Origin: Sesamum alatum
Taxonomy: Eukaryota > Streptophyta > Magnoliopsida > Lamiales > Pedaliaceae
Assembly (NCBI GenBank): GCA_034509735.1
Contig: JACGWO010000011.1
Location: forward strand, 14,789,866 to 14,853,865
Direction: 5' to 3'
Length of the DNA stretch: 64,000 bases
Both the position numbers and the translations under genes were made by a program. The notes under the pieces are model-generated. The model ran no database searches. It was given only the letters and a program-made list of their open reading frames with translations, and was not told where the DNA came from. Of this stretch, positions 12,656 to 24,913 are shown in pieces; the first letter of the stretch is position 1; every line of letters starts with the position of its first letter.

Positions 12656-13140
12656 TCAGAATAATAAAAATATAAGACAAATTGTGTCGTGGTCACATTT
12701 AGTATAGAGTGGAGGACCTTTATAAATGTCAAAGTCTACTTCCTCTTTTTCCCCACTATTTAATAATTAATATATATTTGGCCTTTTTGTGAGAATGTTG
12801 AGCCAAAACCATAAGAAAATTCGTCTGCGAAATTAATTTTTTGATTAAATCAAAGAGATATTCCAAAGATTGTGGTAGCCACAACCCCAACCAAAAGTCC
12901 ATTTTACTTTGACTAAATCATTGTACTTTTACTATCTATCTATATATATATATATATTATTTTCTTCCCCTTCACAAATATTTATTTTTTGGAAAAGCTA
13001 TGAAGAAAAATAAAATAATATGGAGTGCAGAACATTAAGAGGATATTTGGGTTTATAAGCTCTTTTTAAAAAAAAAAAGAAAAATAAAGACTTACCAACT
13101 TGTTTATAAGATCTTAACAAATTCTTTTAATTAATTATAA

Positions 13141-13618
13141 GAATAAATTACATCGAACTCTCCTAAAATTTGGCACAATTACGAATTTCCTTTTATTGTT
13201 TGGGAAATTACTAATGTCATGTAATATTTGATGAAATTATGTAATCCTTGAATGGAAGTTTGAAATTGTCAACTTTGTTTTTATTGTATTTCTTTATTTT
13301 CTTAAAAAAACAAAAATTATAAAATTATAAAAATCAAACGAGGTGGAGCGAAAAACTTGAAAACTTGTAAAAAAAATTGTCCACTTAGTCCATAAAAGAA
13401 TTTCAGAATTTTGTAATAAATAAGTAAAATTGTATTCCATAGTCCGCAAATATATTTTGGTCAGTTCACCATGAAAAATGGATAAAAACCTAAGGAGGCT
13501 AATGGATTGAGCTAGTTGTGGACAACCGTTAAAATCAAGGGTTATTGATAAATTTTTAAACAATAAGGGGGTATTTGTAATTACGTCAAATTTCAGGAGA
13601 TCTCGTTGTAATTTCTTC
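13141..13618. mobile_element. MITE, family A, with perfect 9-bp target duplication
   Basis: A 478-bp element, start GAATAAATTACATCG, end TTGTAATTTCTTC. It is flanked on both sides by TAATTATAA (13132-13140 and 13619-13627). A 9-bp duplication is typical of Mutator-like elements. It includes an 89-codon minus-strand frame that I regard as chance. Confidence 0.8.
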
Positions 13619-13884
13619 TAATTATAAATTTGTTGTTACTAATATCTTATAAGCTCCACAATCTTATTATAACCAAACACTTAACGGACTTATTTTAAAA
13701 TAAAATCAAACATCTTATAAGATTTTGATCTTATAAGATTTTTTTTAAATAAGTTTAACCAAATACCCTCTAAATCTTGGGATATTTGAAAGGACAAAAA
13801 TAACTATAAATAAAATCCACATTCATTTAAATTTAAAAAGATGTTTAATATTTTTTCTCATTAAAATTTAAGATTCAGACGTAG

Positions 13885-13975
13885 GCATTACTTGATTGGC
13901 AAGGTGAAGATTCACAACCAAAAAAGATTGTGGGCTCGATTTCGACTAATGTGGATATATTTCTATTTCTATAGT
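13885..13975 (+). mobile_element. Possible SINE head (tRNA-like)
   Basis: An A-box-like TTGATTGGCAAGGTGAAG is followed about 40 bp later by a B-box-like GGGCTCGATTTCGACTAA. The same arrangement occurs near 63146. No clear tail or target duplication was seen. Confidence 0.3.
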
Positions 13976-14128
13976 ATTTTTTTATTTATTTGTCTCATTA
14001 GAATGTATTTAGTTATTTAAACTATTGATGCAGTAAATTAATTTTTGAATTTAAATATATTGAATGATGTAAAAAATCGTGGCTATAGAAAAAAAATGCA
14101 AGGGGAAATGCTATTGTTTGGCCTAGCA

Positions 14129-14448
14129 CACTAGAAAAAAATTTTAGTTTTTAACCATGATTAATTGCCATGGTTAAAAATAAATAACCGTAGTAAATAG
14201 TCATTCAACATGGTCATACAACGGTTATTAACCGTGGTATTTGCAAGTGTGACTAAAATATTTGTCATGGCTAAAAGCCATGGTCAAAACATTTGCTATG
14301 GCTCATAACCATAGCAAAAAGCGTTTTTGTGGTGGATAATTTAGGTTTTGTAACGAATTTTATTTAATCATGATTAATAATAATTATTTATCATAATTTT
14401 AGTTCGTAATTAATAAATTTGTAGCCAATAGTGAATTTTCTTCTAGTG
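14129..14448. mobile_element. CACTA-like MITE
   Basis: A 320-bp element starting CACTAGAAAAAAATTTTAG and ending AATTTTCTTCTAGTG. The interior is built of short palindromes around CCATGGTT and AACCATGG. Three-base flanks are GCA and ACA, so the target duplication is imperfect. It is related to 20752-21039. Confidence 0.7.
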
Positions 14449-14719
14449 ACACTAGCCGCTGACTACGTGCGACTAAATGTTGCGACAAACATGTTGCTGC
14501 AGTAGTACTCTACGAGCTAGCTAGTATAGCTGAATATTTATTTATAAAGACCTAACTAATTATTGAATATTTGTGGAATTTAAATAATAATTTAAGAGTA
14601 GTGTGTTTAAGGTCATAAATTCGTTTAATGGGTTTATATTTTCTTTAAATTCAGTGCAGTGTATGTCTGGGAATATTTGTTAGAAAATTTATGTGGTCAA
14701 ATATTGAAGCTGAAATATA

Positions 14720-15290
14720 GGTTAGTTTTGAAAATTCTAGCTCGGAACGGATTTGGTCAGACCTAATCAATTATATGACAAATTTAATATACTTGCCATT
14801 TGAATCGTGTACAGTTTAAGAAAAATGACCAATCACATAACAAGTATGATACATTTGTTATGTGAATCGTGTACAGTTGAAGGAAAATGACTAATCATAT
14901 AGCAAGTATGATGCATTTGTCATGTGATTGGTTTGATTCAACTAGATATGATTTGGGTAAGAAATTTTCAAATTAGTTACAAGTGAGTAATTAAGCAGAA
15001 TTCATTGCATGATATACTATAGATTAAGTAATTGGAGAATTAGTCATAACTTAATCTTTTTTGGAGGAACAATTAATCATAACTTATCTGAATATATAAT
15101 ATATATGTTTATGGGGAAATCTAGTTCGAACCTGGCTCGGTCAAACTTGAACTAATCATATAGCAAGTAAAATACACTTGTCGTGTGATTGGTGTACAAT
15201 TCAAGGAAAATGACCAATTACGTACAAGTGTATCACACTTGCTCTATTTATTTGGTTCGATCAAACTTGGTCGGGGCAAGAATTTATGAC
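14720..15290. mobile_element. Two copies of a foldback MITE (family F)
   Basis: About 14724-14965 and 15115-15285 share the family F layout: an arm like AAATTCTAGTTCGAACCTGG, AATCATATGGCAAGTG, an AATTGGTGTACAATTC loop and a mirrored right arm. The first copy has an extra internal duplication of GACCAATCACATAACAAGTA-type sequence. Better preserved copies are at 22937-23117 and 23661-23838. Confidence 0.6.
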
Positions 15291-15361
15291 GTATAAACAC
15301 TCAGGAAATATTGCAAAATAACAAATATACTTAGTGTAACTATTAATTTTATAATATATTT

Positions 15362-15640
15362 AGGATGGAAAAATTAATCAAACTACTCAATATTCAATTT
15401 TTAAGAATATTAATTGGTAAAAGCTAGTTTGAGCTTGATTTATTAATTTAACACACCAAATTTGAACATAATTTTTCATTTGACAAAATTTTCATGTTCG
15501 GTTGGAGCTCAATTCAATTATATAAAAAAAAAAGAGATAAAATATATTTAAAAATATCAAACTATTCGAGCTCGACTCACGCCCGTTTTAACTTATAAAA
15601 TTCATTTTAGCCCGACTTAACTATTAATCAAAGAAAGCTC
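15362..15640. repeat. Dispersed repeat rich in GAGCTC/TTCGAGC phrases (copy 1)
   Basis: Shares phrases such as AAACTATTCGA, AAAGCT(A/C)GTTTGA and TTGATTYATTAA with 27120-27370, in the same order. Both are AT-rich and non-coding. The class of element is not identifiable by eye. Confidence 0.4.
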
Positions 15641-16126
15641 AAATGCAATTTTTCAAATTCGATATATAGTAATTCAAATAATCCCAAACAATAATACATT
15701 CGACTCAATTGTGACTTATTTAAAATCCTAAAATGTATCATACATATGTATAAATATATTGAAAGCTGAAACAACAGAATATATATGACTTAGAATACAC
15801 GGTAATGAATAAAAATGAAGTAATATTATTGGACCAATTTCTTCAATAATGTACTCTTTTCCGACAACTCGGCTTCTTTCATGATTTTAACTATTTATAT
15901 AAATATATAAATATATAGTTCCATTGTTTGTGCCGAAATTAACTCTCACCCCATAATCTCTAATTATCTATAAATATAATATGTACACACCCACATGTTA
16001 ACATTTATATAATATTAATGTGTCTACGTACACAAAACAAGTACAATTATTTTTTTAATTGAATTTTTTGAATCTTCTCATCGATTTTTGTATATGATGA
16101 ATTTGGTGGTAAAAATCGTCATTCTG

Positions 16127-16462
16127 AAGTTGAATTTGAAATTTTGTAATGTTAGGTATTTTGAATCTGAATCGAACGATATGATTTTGTGGAAAATAAA
16201 AGTATTCTTGTTTAAACGTGTCGACTTTGGACATTTTGGAGTTTAACCTGCATGGATCTGAGAAATTTGTGCAGTCGACTCTTGCAGGAAGTTGAATTTG
16301 AAATTTTGTAATGTTAGCTACGAAGTTAGCTATTTTGAATCCGAATCGAACGGTATGGTTTGGTGGGAAATAAAAAATATTCTTGTTTAAACGTGTCGCG
16401 TTTGGATATTTTAGAGTTTAACCTGCATAGATTTGAAAATTTTGTGCAGTCGACTCTTGCAG
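16127..16462. repeat. Tandem duplication, ~162-175 bp unit
   Basis: AAGTTGAATTTGAAATTTTG occurs at about 16127 and again at 16289. Both units end in GCAGTCGACTCTTGCAG (16271-16287 and 16446-16462). The second copy has a short insertion repeating GTTAGCTA. Confidence 0.8.
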
Positions 16463-17663
16463 ACTTATGTACTGAATCTTAAAATTAAAATTTGTACAGA
16501 AAAACTTTGGTACCCGGTGAATTTACTCATCCGAATGTTGTGGAATTTGGATAATTCAGTGAGAATTCATTGGTGTTTGAACTTTTTCATCTTGAATCTG
16601 TTTCAATTTCTCAGAGATCATCTCTAACCCTATATTATAAATACCTAGAAGCCCCATGCTGACCGAAGCGACGATGGCTGCATGAACCAAGGCCTGTGGG
16701 TTAGGTTCGGTTCAGTCCATGCATCGGCCGGGTCGGGCATGAAGAAGTAGGGACTGGTGATCGACGCGACGATGGCTCCATACGGAAAAACCGAAGGCAC
16801 TTGTTCGCTAAAGAAATCATAATTGAGCATAGATTAGGAAGGAATAAGCTATTTCAAAGGGAGGCAGGATAGAAAGTATATAGTCTAAAATTTCAAAATT
16901 ATGAGAAATGTTATTTTTCAATGTTGAACAAATTCAATATGAAAACTTAAGTTATGACCATAATTATAGCTAAGATTTTGTCCATGATCTTTAAGAATGT
17001 TTTAACCTCCTTTGCAAAAATAATAACTAATAATCCGTGTGTGGTTGTATTTAATTGATATTCGTCACGATTTCTTACTTCTTGATTTAATTTCTTTAAA
17101 CACCTCAACTTCATACAATGCAATATATGATTAATTTGTCAGTAATTTTATAATTCGATTGAAAGTTTGAAAATATAAGCAAAAACATAAAATTAACCAA
17201 TGGAAACAAGTAGACTACATATGCAAATGGATAATTAGCAATATAATTTCAATAATTACAAGACAGAAATATTATACAATATACCTATATAATGTGCATC
17301 ATAATATGATCCATGTTACTTGCAAACCAATTCATATTAATTATTGGTGTCAAATTTGACTAACACTTTTTTTTTTTAATATTTTAAATTAAAGATTTTT
17401 CGTGATGCTATATGGTCATGTTAGGCACATGGTATGGGCACTTGAGCATCAAAATTTGTAACACATACATATATTATATATACTCTACATTGCCCATATT
17501 AAATGTTAAAATATTTGCCAATATATAGTAATATTAATATTTCTCACAACAAATTTTCCTTAATTATGTGCTGGCTGCATGTAGTTGGTATTTTTAAAAT
17601 ATGAATTTAGTAATTAATACAATGAAATCGCCATAATGGAAATTCCCAATTTGTGTCTCCAAA
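16463..17663. other. Gene-free stretch; small GC-richer block
   Basis: A block at about 16650-16815 is GC-richer than its surroundings and contains GACGCGACGATGGCT-like phrases twice (16668 and 16762). It has a 61-codon minus-strand frame with no recognisable similarity. The remainder is AT-rich with nothing seen. Confidence 0.4.
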
Positions 17664-17902
17664 TAGGTGTGTTCACATCTTGATAAACTGATCAAATCGA
17701 ACCGAAATAAAAAAAAATTAATTTGGTACGTATCAAAATTGGACCAAAAAATTCGGTTGGATATTCGATTTTTATTTTCTTGAAAATTCGATGTTCAATT
17801 CAATTTTGATTTTAGTGTTGATTTCCAGAACTGTATTGAATATCAAAATTTTAATTTATTTTACTTAGTTTTATATTTATTTTGTATATATATTTATATA
17901 TT

Positions 17903-19675
17903 TGATGCGAGCGAAAAATGTGGTGCTAGATCCAGTAAGAGTGCAAAATAATGAGTAAAATGCAAGAAAATAAAAGAGTAACAATGGGAGTGTTATTCCA
18001 TATTTTGCGTGTATAAATGAGAGATTGATGTTGAAATCAAGCTCTAAGTATGAATTACAAGTGTTCCTTCAAGCTAAAGTGATAGCATAAAGGTGAAAAT
18101 TGGAGAATATAGGCTCAAGTTGTAGTGTCAAGGTATAAGTTGTCATAAGAGGGTAAAAACTTGTCTTCTCCTGCTAGAGGGGTTTCTATTTATAGGCAAC
18201 ATTCAAGATAGAGAAGATCACGTATTTGGAAAGCATGACCTCAAAATTGTTAGATAATGATGCATCCCCTCAGATTCGGTGGAGAGTCCCTAGCGGTTGG
18301 AGGATTCCCCCCGGATTTGGGGAAAGACAGTTGGAGACCCACGATTCTTTGGGGTAGTTGGAGGTTGCTGCTGATGAAGGTATTCTTAGATGCTTTCCCG
18401 GATTTTTAGAAGGTGGTTGAGGATCTGTCTGCATTGGGAGGAGGTGGTTGAGGAGATGCCTTCTCCCAACTAGAGTCCAAACTTTTAGGGTATGATTGGT
18501 ATGCGGGAATGGGTTATGAATGGAATGAACACTCCTAATCTTATTCCAAACACATGTTTTGTATAACTTAGGAATAGCAATAACCATTCCTTTGGGAATG
18601 CCCATTCCCATAAGTATGGGATTAGCCATTCCCCCACTTACTCATGGTTTTAGCTATTCCCAATAGGTTGGGAATAGATTTTTTTTTATATATTGCTAAA
18701 ATAAATTTTAATAAAATTATAGTTTCAAGATTTATAATCACAAAATTATATATTATTTTGAATACATTAAATAAAATAAATATCAATATAAAATATTTAA
18801 ATATGTGTTACCAAAATATCAAAATATATAATATAAAAAAATAAATTCTTAAATATTTTATTAAATATTATGTAAAATTATTAACATCTTTATACGCATT
18901 TTTTCCAAATATTACTATAAGTATGAGCATTTACCAAATAATAAGTATTTATCAAAAGAATTTAAATTAATGAAACGTCCAACAATATATATTATAAACT
19001 TATAATTAATTTAACATTTCAAAATAATATTTCTTATGTCATTAATGAGATGTAGTTTAGTTGTTTTTATTTTAATTTTTTAAGTTTCATTATTTAAAAA
19101 TATATAAATGAGTAATTTGGAAAGTTTTGATTCAATTCCATTTTTCATTCATTTGGTATACCAAACATGGGAATGGCATACCAAAATCATTCCATTCCTA
19201 ATTTCATTCCATTCCTAATTTCATTCCATTCCCATCCAATTCCATTCCTATATACCAATCATGACCTTAGGGTTTATGGTACTTCTCTCTGGAGGCGGCC
19301 AAGTGTCCCTGAGGGGGCTACTGGTCCTTGTCCGATTCTGTGAGGGATGCCTCCAGAGATCCTATGTGAATGTCACCTAGGTCGCCTGTGGATGCGATGT
19401 GAGAGAGGAACTTTGTCTTTGGTTGGGGGATTTCAAGTCTCTAAGCTTCCTTGTGGGCCGGTGGGGCCTTCTTGGATCGAGGTCCTCTCAGATTTGATTT
19501 CTTTTGGCTAATTTATTTTTTGGGAGGCATGTCGGACTCCTTTGAGGCTCTACTTGGATTGGAATTCCTGGGGTTGGGTGGCATTTTGAGCCTTGCCTTC
19601 CTTTGGGCTTGTGCGATCTCTTTCTTTCTTTTGGGCCATTTGGTTCTCTTTGGGCCAGCCCATTTTTAAACATCA
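17903..19675 (-). mobile_element. Solo LTR (probably Ty3/gypsy type) inside the hAT-like element
   Basis: Read on the minus strand it begins TGATGTTTAAAAATGGGC at 19675 and ends CGCTCGCATCA at 17903, giving matched TGATG...CATCA ends. Flanks ATATT and ATATC fit a 5-bp duplication with one mismatch. A minus-strand TATA box (CCTATAAATAG) lies near 18200. Removing the nested MITE leaves an LTR of about 990 bp. The start resembles the LTR at 45441 (TGATG..., GGCCCAAAGAG). Confidence 0.65.
18488..19266. mobile_element. PIF/Harbinger-type MITE inside the solo LTR
   Basis: A 779-bp non-coding element starting GGGTATGATTGGTATGCGGG and ending ATATACCAATCATGACC, flanked by TTA on both sides (18485-18487 and 19267-19269). 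The TTA/TAA duplication and the G-rich terminus fit Tourist-type elements. Removing it restores a continuous phrase ACTTTTAGGGTTTATGG in the surrounding LTR. The interior repeats ATTCCATTCC. Confidence 0.8.
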
Positions 19676-19980
19676 ATATCAATTATTTTTATACTATTTT
19701 TATTATTTTACCTAGTTAAAAATTTAAAAAGATGAAAAAGAAGTGTAGTTTTTATTTTTACTACTTATTTCTTTTTAACTATTTCTTTATATTTTAAAGA
19801 GGAGTGATTTACGGAATACCAAATTGAAAAATAGAGAAAAGAATTTTGGTAACCGAAAACAAAAAGAGTAATTCGGTTAGATATTCGATGTGGCATCTGG
19901 CGTACCGATCAAATTTTCAATTTATCAAAAGTTTAGTTTAATTCAGTTTGATTTTACCGAATGAATACCCCATCTCCAAA

Positions 19981-20751
19981 ACATGAATGGAAGACCTAAT
20001 TTCCTAATTAGGTTCCATCATGAGATTTACATATACCTAATTAAGGGGTACTATTCATTAATATTGAAAATTGTTTAATAATAGGAAAAGTAATGAGACC
20101 ATTACTTGCCTAAAATCAATTATTTCACGTACGATCTATATGTTCTTTTTATTTCAATCAACCTCTCTAAGTCTACTAAAAAAATATAATATTTTATACA
20201 CACATCACACGTTAAAAAGTATCTTAGTGATGTATGTCATGGTGATGATTATAGTGGCCACTGTCTAGGTTTTTGATCCCTCATAGATATTGTGCCCAAC
20301 TTGAAATTTTTACACAATTTGCACACTCAAGTGGATATTTTCCTCTTTTCCATAAAAAGTACCATTAATTATATTATTCAATTCCCTTAAATATTAAAAA
20401 TTAATTATTAAGAGCTGTACCTAATTAAATGACACAAGCAAATAAAGTACTATAAAATAGACATAAATCGTATTGATGAAATTTTAGTCTCTAACCTATC
20501 GATCATGACATTTTAATCTTCCTATTTGAACAAAATCTTAAGAATAAGTTAAGTGCGTTGGGATCAGAGCTGCACACAGATAAAGTATATAAGTTAAAAT
20601 CTCAATTATTTATCAATGATCGGAATAATAATGTATATAATTTCAAAAATAAATGATCTTTGGCTCGAATCTTGTTAAAAGTGCAAGAATAATGTAGTTT
20701 TATTTTACTAATTTATTCTCACTAATTAAAATGTATATATAGTACATACAT
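19981..20751. other. Gene-free AT-rich stretch
   Basis: Nothing recognisable seen. The short frame at 20071-20268 lacks similarity or coding-like composition. Confidence 0.4.
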
Positions 20752-21039
20752 CACTTGACGAAATATGATTTTCCGTTATAGTCAATTACTATAGTTAAAA
20801 CAAAAATATCGTGGCGTGTGCAAATTAACAACGATTCCGCCACGATCATTAGACATTGTTTCTTCAAGTGAGGCCAAAATATTAATCATAGTTAAAACCA
20901 TGACAAATATTGATCAACCGTGGTAAAAAATTAAGTTTTCACGTTAGTATATTTGAATGTGATTAATAGTATTGATTTACCATAATTTTTAATTGTGATC
21001 GTTTATAATGTAGTGAAAAATCAATTTTCTTTTGTAGTG
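20752..21039. mobile_element. CACTA-like MITE with CAT target duplication
   Basis: A 288-bp element, start CACTTGACGAAAT, end CTTTTGTAGTG, flanked by CAT on both sides (20749-20751 and 21040-21042). The interior has the same CATGGTT/AACCATG-type palindromes as 14129-14448. Confidence 0.7.
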
Positions 21040-21288
21040 CATATCCACGTATGATGTATGTCTGAAATTAATATTGATATTAATGTTGTTGCCACGCTCT
21101 ATATATGTACTTATATCTTTTTCTTAAAAAAAGCTATAAATATCCATCCAAAATTTTAATGTGAAAATGAAGCTTTTTTTGGTTGTTAATAGAAAATTTA
21201 AATAAAATCATCATAGTTAACTATAAAACCTAGTGAAAGCATTATAGGAAAAAACAAAACAAACAAAAAAAAGTACTATTATTATTTA

Positions 21289-21825
21289 GGGATAATTATA
21301 CTCCCCTCCCTTGAGGTCTGGTATAACTACACGTAGACCTCCTGTAGTTTTTGGAAAATTATATATAAAGTTTGCTTCTGTCTAACAAATAGGTCCTTTA
21401 GTTAGTCAAAATTCACCAAATTTGTCGATATTAGCAAAAGAGCTGAATGAAAGTCGATATTTATCATCGATTGACTTATTACTGATTTACTGCAGGTCAA
21501 ATAAATCTTTTTATGACCAAACTACCCTTATATATCTTCACACTTTAATGCATGGAGGAGGTATATTTTCACCGTTATAAGGGTAATTTGGTCATATTTT
21601 TTTTTAGTTTGCAATAAGTCATTAATAAGTCAATCGGTAGTAAATATCGATTTTCATTTAGTTTTTTTTTTGTTAATATCCACAAAGTCGATAAATTTTG
21701 ACTAACAAATGGACTTACTTGTTAAACAAAAGCAAACTTTAGGGGTACTAGATGTAATTTTTCAAATCATAGGGATTCTACGTACAATTAGACCAAACTT
21801 CAAGAAATAAGAGTGTAATTATCCC
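21289..21825. mobile_element. Complete foldback MITE (family E), perfect 9-bp target duplication
   Basis: A 537-bp element starting GGGATAATTATACTCCCCTC and ending AGTGTAATTATCCC, with TATTATTTA on both sides (21280-21288 and 21826-21834). The two halves are long inverted copies of each other: TCGATTGACTTATTACTGA on the left mirrors TCATTAATAAGTCAATCGG on the right. The 9-bp duplication points to a Mutator-like source. Confidence 0.88.
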
Positions 21826-22232
21826 TATTATTTAATATAAATTGATAATCCCACTTAAAATCAATAAAATATACTCGACAACTTTTGGAGACTAAAAAAC
21901 ATTAGATGACATCAAAATAAGGAGATTTTTGTTAATAATTAATATCAACTACGTCCTGTCTAATCAAGAAAATTACACATTGATGATAGCTTTTAACTAT
22001 ATAAAATTATATAAAATTTAAATAATTAGAAAGGTCATTTTACCCTTAGTTGATGTGAAAGAAAGTGTGTTATCGTCCCGGCAAACAACACTCAAAGGTT
22101 TATTGTACAATATTAGAACTGTGATTAGTAGTTTTCAGCTGTATAGTTGACTCCACAACAGGTCCTTATCCAAGATTTTGATGTGAAATTTCATAGTTGA
22201 TTATTTGTGTATTATTTTGTTTTTAATATATA

Positions 22233-22652
22233 GGGTAAAACTACAACGACCTCCCATAAAGTTTGGCATAATTATAAATACTCCCTCGTTGTTTTAAAAA
22301 TTACAAATATCCCTTAAGGTTTGTAATTTTTAATCAAGGGCCTGCAATGGTCCATTTTGCCCTTGATTTTTTTCTTTTTTAAATTGTAGACGTATCGGCC
22401 GAGACAAATTACGTTATTGCTCCTCTATGTAAAAACCGTAAGAAACATCTCTCTGCGCATTTTTGTCCAAAAAAAAATTAAAAAATAATTCAATTTGCAT
22501 AAAGGCATTTTGGTTCGTTCATCCATAAAATGGATGAAAATGGATTATCTGTTAGATGATTACAAATTTTGAGAGGTATTTGTAATTTTTAAAATAAAGA
22601 GGGGATATTCGTAATTATACCAAATATTAGGGGAGGGCGTTGTAATTTACCC
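22233..22652. mobile_element. MITE, family A, perfect 9-bp target duplication
   Basis: A 420-bp element, start GGGTAAAACTACAACGACC, end GGCGTTGTAATTTACCC, flanked by TAATATATA on both sides (22224-22232 and 22653-22661). The interior matches the copy at 35295-35667 closely. Confidence 0.9.
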
Positions 22653-22936
22653 TAATATATAATTATAATACCTTCAAAAGATTGGTATTTTGGCATTGTT
22701 CAATGCATAGTTCCCAAGTGTCTTTTAAGTGTTAATCCTTCATGTCAAAGTTACCTTTTCTAGCTGAGGAAAAGATAATGTAGCTAGTAGGTATGGTATG
22801 ATTTTCCCAACGCTACGTTTCAATTTCAAGATTTTAAATTAATGTATGAAAGTGAAGAGACAATAATATTCAATAGAAAATTTAATAAAATTGCAAATAC
22901 AACTTAGGTACGCTTAGATTCATCTTGGTATAAGAC

Positions 22937-23117
22937 GGCAAATTCTAGCTCAAATTTGGTTTGATCGAACCTAAACTAATTATATGGCAAGTGCAATACA
23001 TTTGTCATGTAATTGGTGTACAATTCAGAGAAAGTGACCCATCACATAGCAAGTGTATCACACTTGCTACATAATTGGTTTGGTTTTGGTCAAACCTGGT
23101 TTGAACTAGAATTTTCC
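22937..23117. mobile_element. Foldback MITE (family F), best-preserved copy
   Basis: A 181-bp element, start GGCAAATTCTAG, end CTAGAATTTTCC. Flanks GTATAAGAC (22928-22936) and GTACAAGAC (23118-23126) form a 9-bp duplication with one mismatch. The arms are inverted copies around TTGATCGAACC and GGTCAAACC. Confidence 0.75.
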
Positions 23118-23660
23118 GTACAAGACCTACAAAAAAAATCGTAAGAACCACGTCGGGAAGGCTTGGGTTATAACCCTAAGTTTGTAGAGGAGAAACGTTT
23201 TAAGGTCGTTAGATGTATTTGGATCGGCTGGTATTATAGATTTTTGTAGTTGTACGGTTTCACATAAGCTACATATTTAAGATTGATTAGATGGTCACTA
23301 TAAGTCCATACATGCTCGGAATTGGATCGGACAGGGCCCGGGTAGCAACGACCCGAATAAAGGGCATGGTCTCGGCATGTTTCGTAGTTAAAGGTAGAAT
23401 TGGGGGTATTTGATCCACGAACAACCTTCGGGTGACTACCCCACATCATACATCATCGTGAAACCTTAATGGAACGACGTAGTATAAGTTACTACTATAT
23501 AGTTTATTTTGATGTTCAACAAATATGTACATTTCAAATAAGAGAAAGTGAGAGAAATGGCAAAAAAAGGTAGTCTGTGCTGCATAAAATTACTCTTCGT
23601 CATAAAATTACTGTTCGTTATAATTAATATCAAGAGCACAAATATCACACTTGAGTAGCT

Positions 23661-23838
23661 GGAAAATCCTAATTCGGACCTGGCCTGACCAAATTTAAAC
23701 CAATCATATGGCAAGTGCAATACATTTGTCGTGTGATTGGTGTACAGTGCAGAGAAAGTGACCAATCACATAACAAATGTACAACACTTGCTTTATGATT
23801 AATTTGATTCGGTCAAACCTGGTCCGAACAAGAACGGT
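23661..23838. mobile_element. Foldback MITE (family F), second copy
   Basis: Starts GGAAAATCCTAATTCGGACC and ends near GGTCCGAACAAGAAC. Shares AATCATATGGCAAGTGCAAT and TGTGATTGGTGTACAG with the copy at 22937. The right terminus is degenerate and no clear target duplication is seen. Confidence 0.6.
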
Positions 23839-24913
23839 TTGCGATAAACTTTTCTAGTATTATACCGTATAATCGAGTGTGGCCTCGTATTATACTTGGT
23901 GTATATAGTATAGTATGGTATAGTATAGTAGAAAGTAGTGTAGACATGGTCCTATATATGTATTGGGTGTATAGTGGGAGACAAGCACATAAGATCAAAA
24001 AACTGCAAACAAGGGGTATGGGGAAATCTATGATGCTCTTTTGTGCTGTTTTAGGACAATATTCCTTCCACTTGTACACTACCACCTTTCACTTTATCAA
24101 CACAACAACAACTAAAACTACTTTTGGGGTAGGGGAAGAAGAAAAAGGTGACCCTCTCCTTCAAATTTCATCCAGAATTCAATGGTCCTAATTTCAATTT
24201 TCTAATCCATCAAACCATTGAAGGGGGAAATAAAATGATAGCCCACTAAGTGTGTGTGTGTGAGAGAGAGAGAGAGACCAAGTGCATGGAGATAGAGATT
24301 GTGGGTGGTGACAAGGAAAAGGACTTTGGAGTGAATTATTGCCAATAAAAAAGAATCATCTATCTCTTTTCAACACTAATGCTCAAAATATTGCTTCTTT
24401 TCATTCAATTCTTGGTTTCCATTCTCATGATGAAGGATCTTGAATTTTGGACCCCCTTTTTATTTTTTTCTTGGCTAAAAATTGAAATATATATATATAT
24501 ATATATATATATTGGAGGGTCTGAAATAATGACAGTCAGTGTGAAGCATATTATATCAGCATAACATAACTGCTCGTTGTTTATAATATACCATGATCTT
24601 TCGACCAGACACGTATGAAAAGTCCCACTATCCAAGTCTATGGTTGGATTCACAATCGTGCATAGAATGATGAGATTGTAGATTCTCTACTCCAAGGTCT
24701 AAGGGTGTACATAAAACAGGTCAAAATTCAGACCAGCTAGTAATATTTGTGCAGGAGGGCGTTGTCCAAACAAGAAGCAAATTGGTATTTGTCATTCATT
24801 CGTTCTTGCAAGAAAAAAAGGTGATGCGATGCCCCAATTCATAGAATCCTAACACCACAAACACAAAAAGCACAAAAGGCTAAACTATTGACATTATGAG
24901 AGGCTATGGAATG
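23839..24913. other. Gene-free stretch with microsatellites
   Basis: Contains short GTATA repeats (23900-23932), (GT)n/(GA)n near 24252-24278 and (AT)n at 24487-24512. Open frames here overlap these repeats and look like chance. Nothing else recognised. Confidence 0.45.

Larger units (their letters stand above)
17664..19972. mobile_element. hAT-like element, outermost of a three-level nest
   Basis: Terminal repeats TAGGTGTGTTCA (left) and, inverted, TGGGGTATTCA (right). Flanked by the perfect 8-bp duplication TCTCCAAA (17656-17663 and 19973-19980), the hAT hallmark. Both ends carry CGAACCGAA/TTCGGTT-type palindromic phrases. A solo LTR is inserted within it. No transposase frame remains. Related to 35759-36269. 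Confidence 0.75.

Noticed and set aside
18270..19682. Open frames of 64-119 codons
   Set aside because: They fall within a solo LTR and nested MITE, with no gag, pol or transposase motif.
23877..24191. 104-codon plus-strand frame
   Set aside because: Begins in GTATA repeats, overlaps another frame on the opposite strand, low-complexity Thr/Tyr runs.
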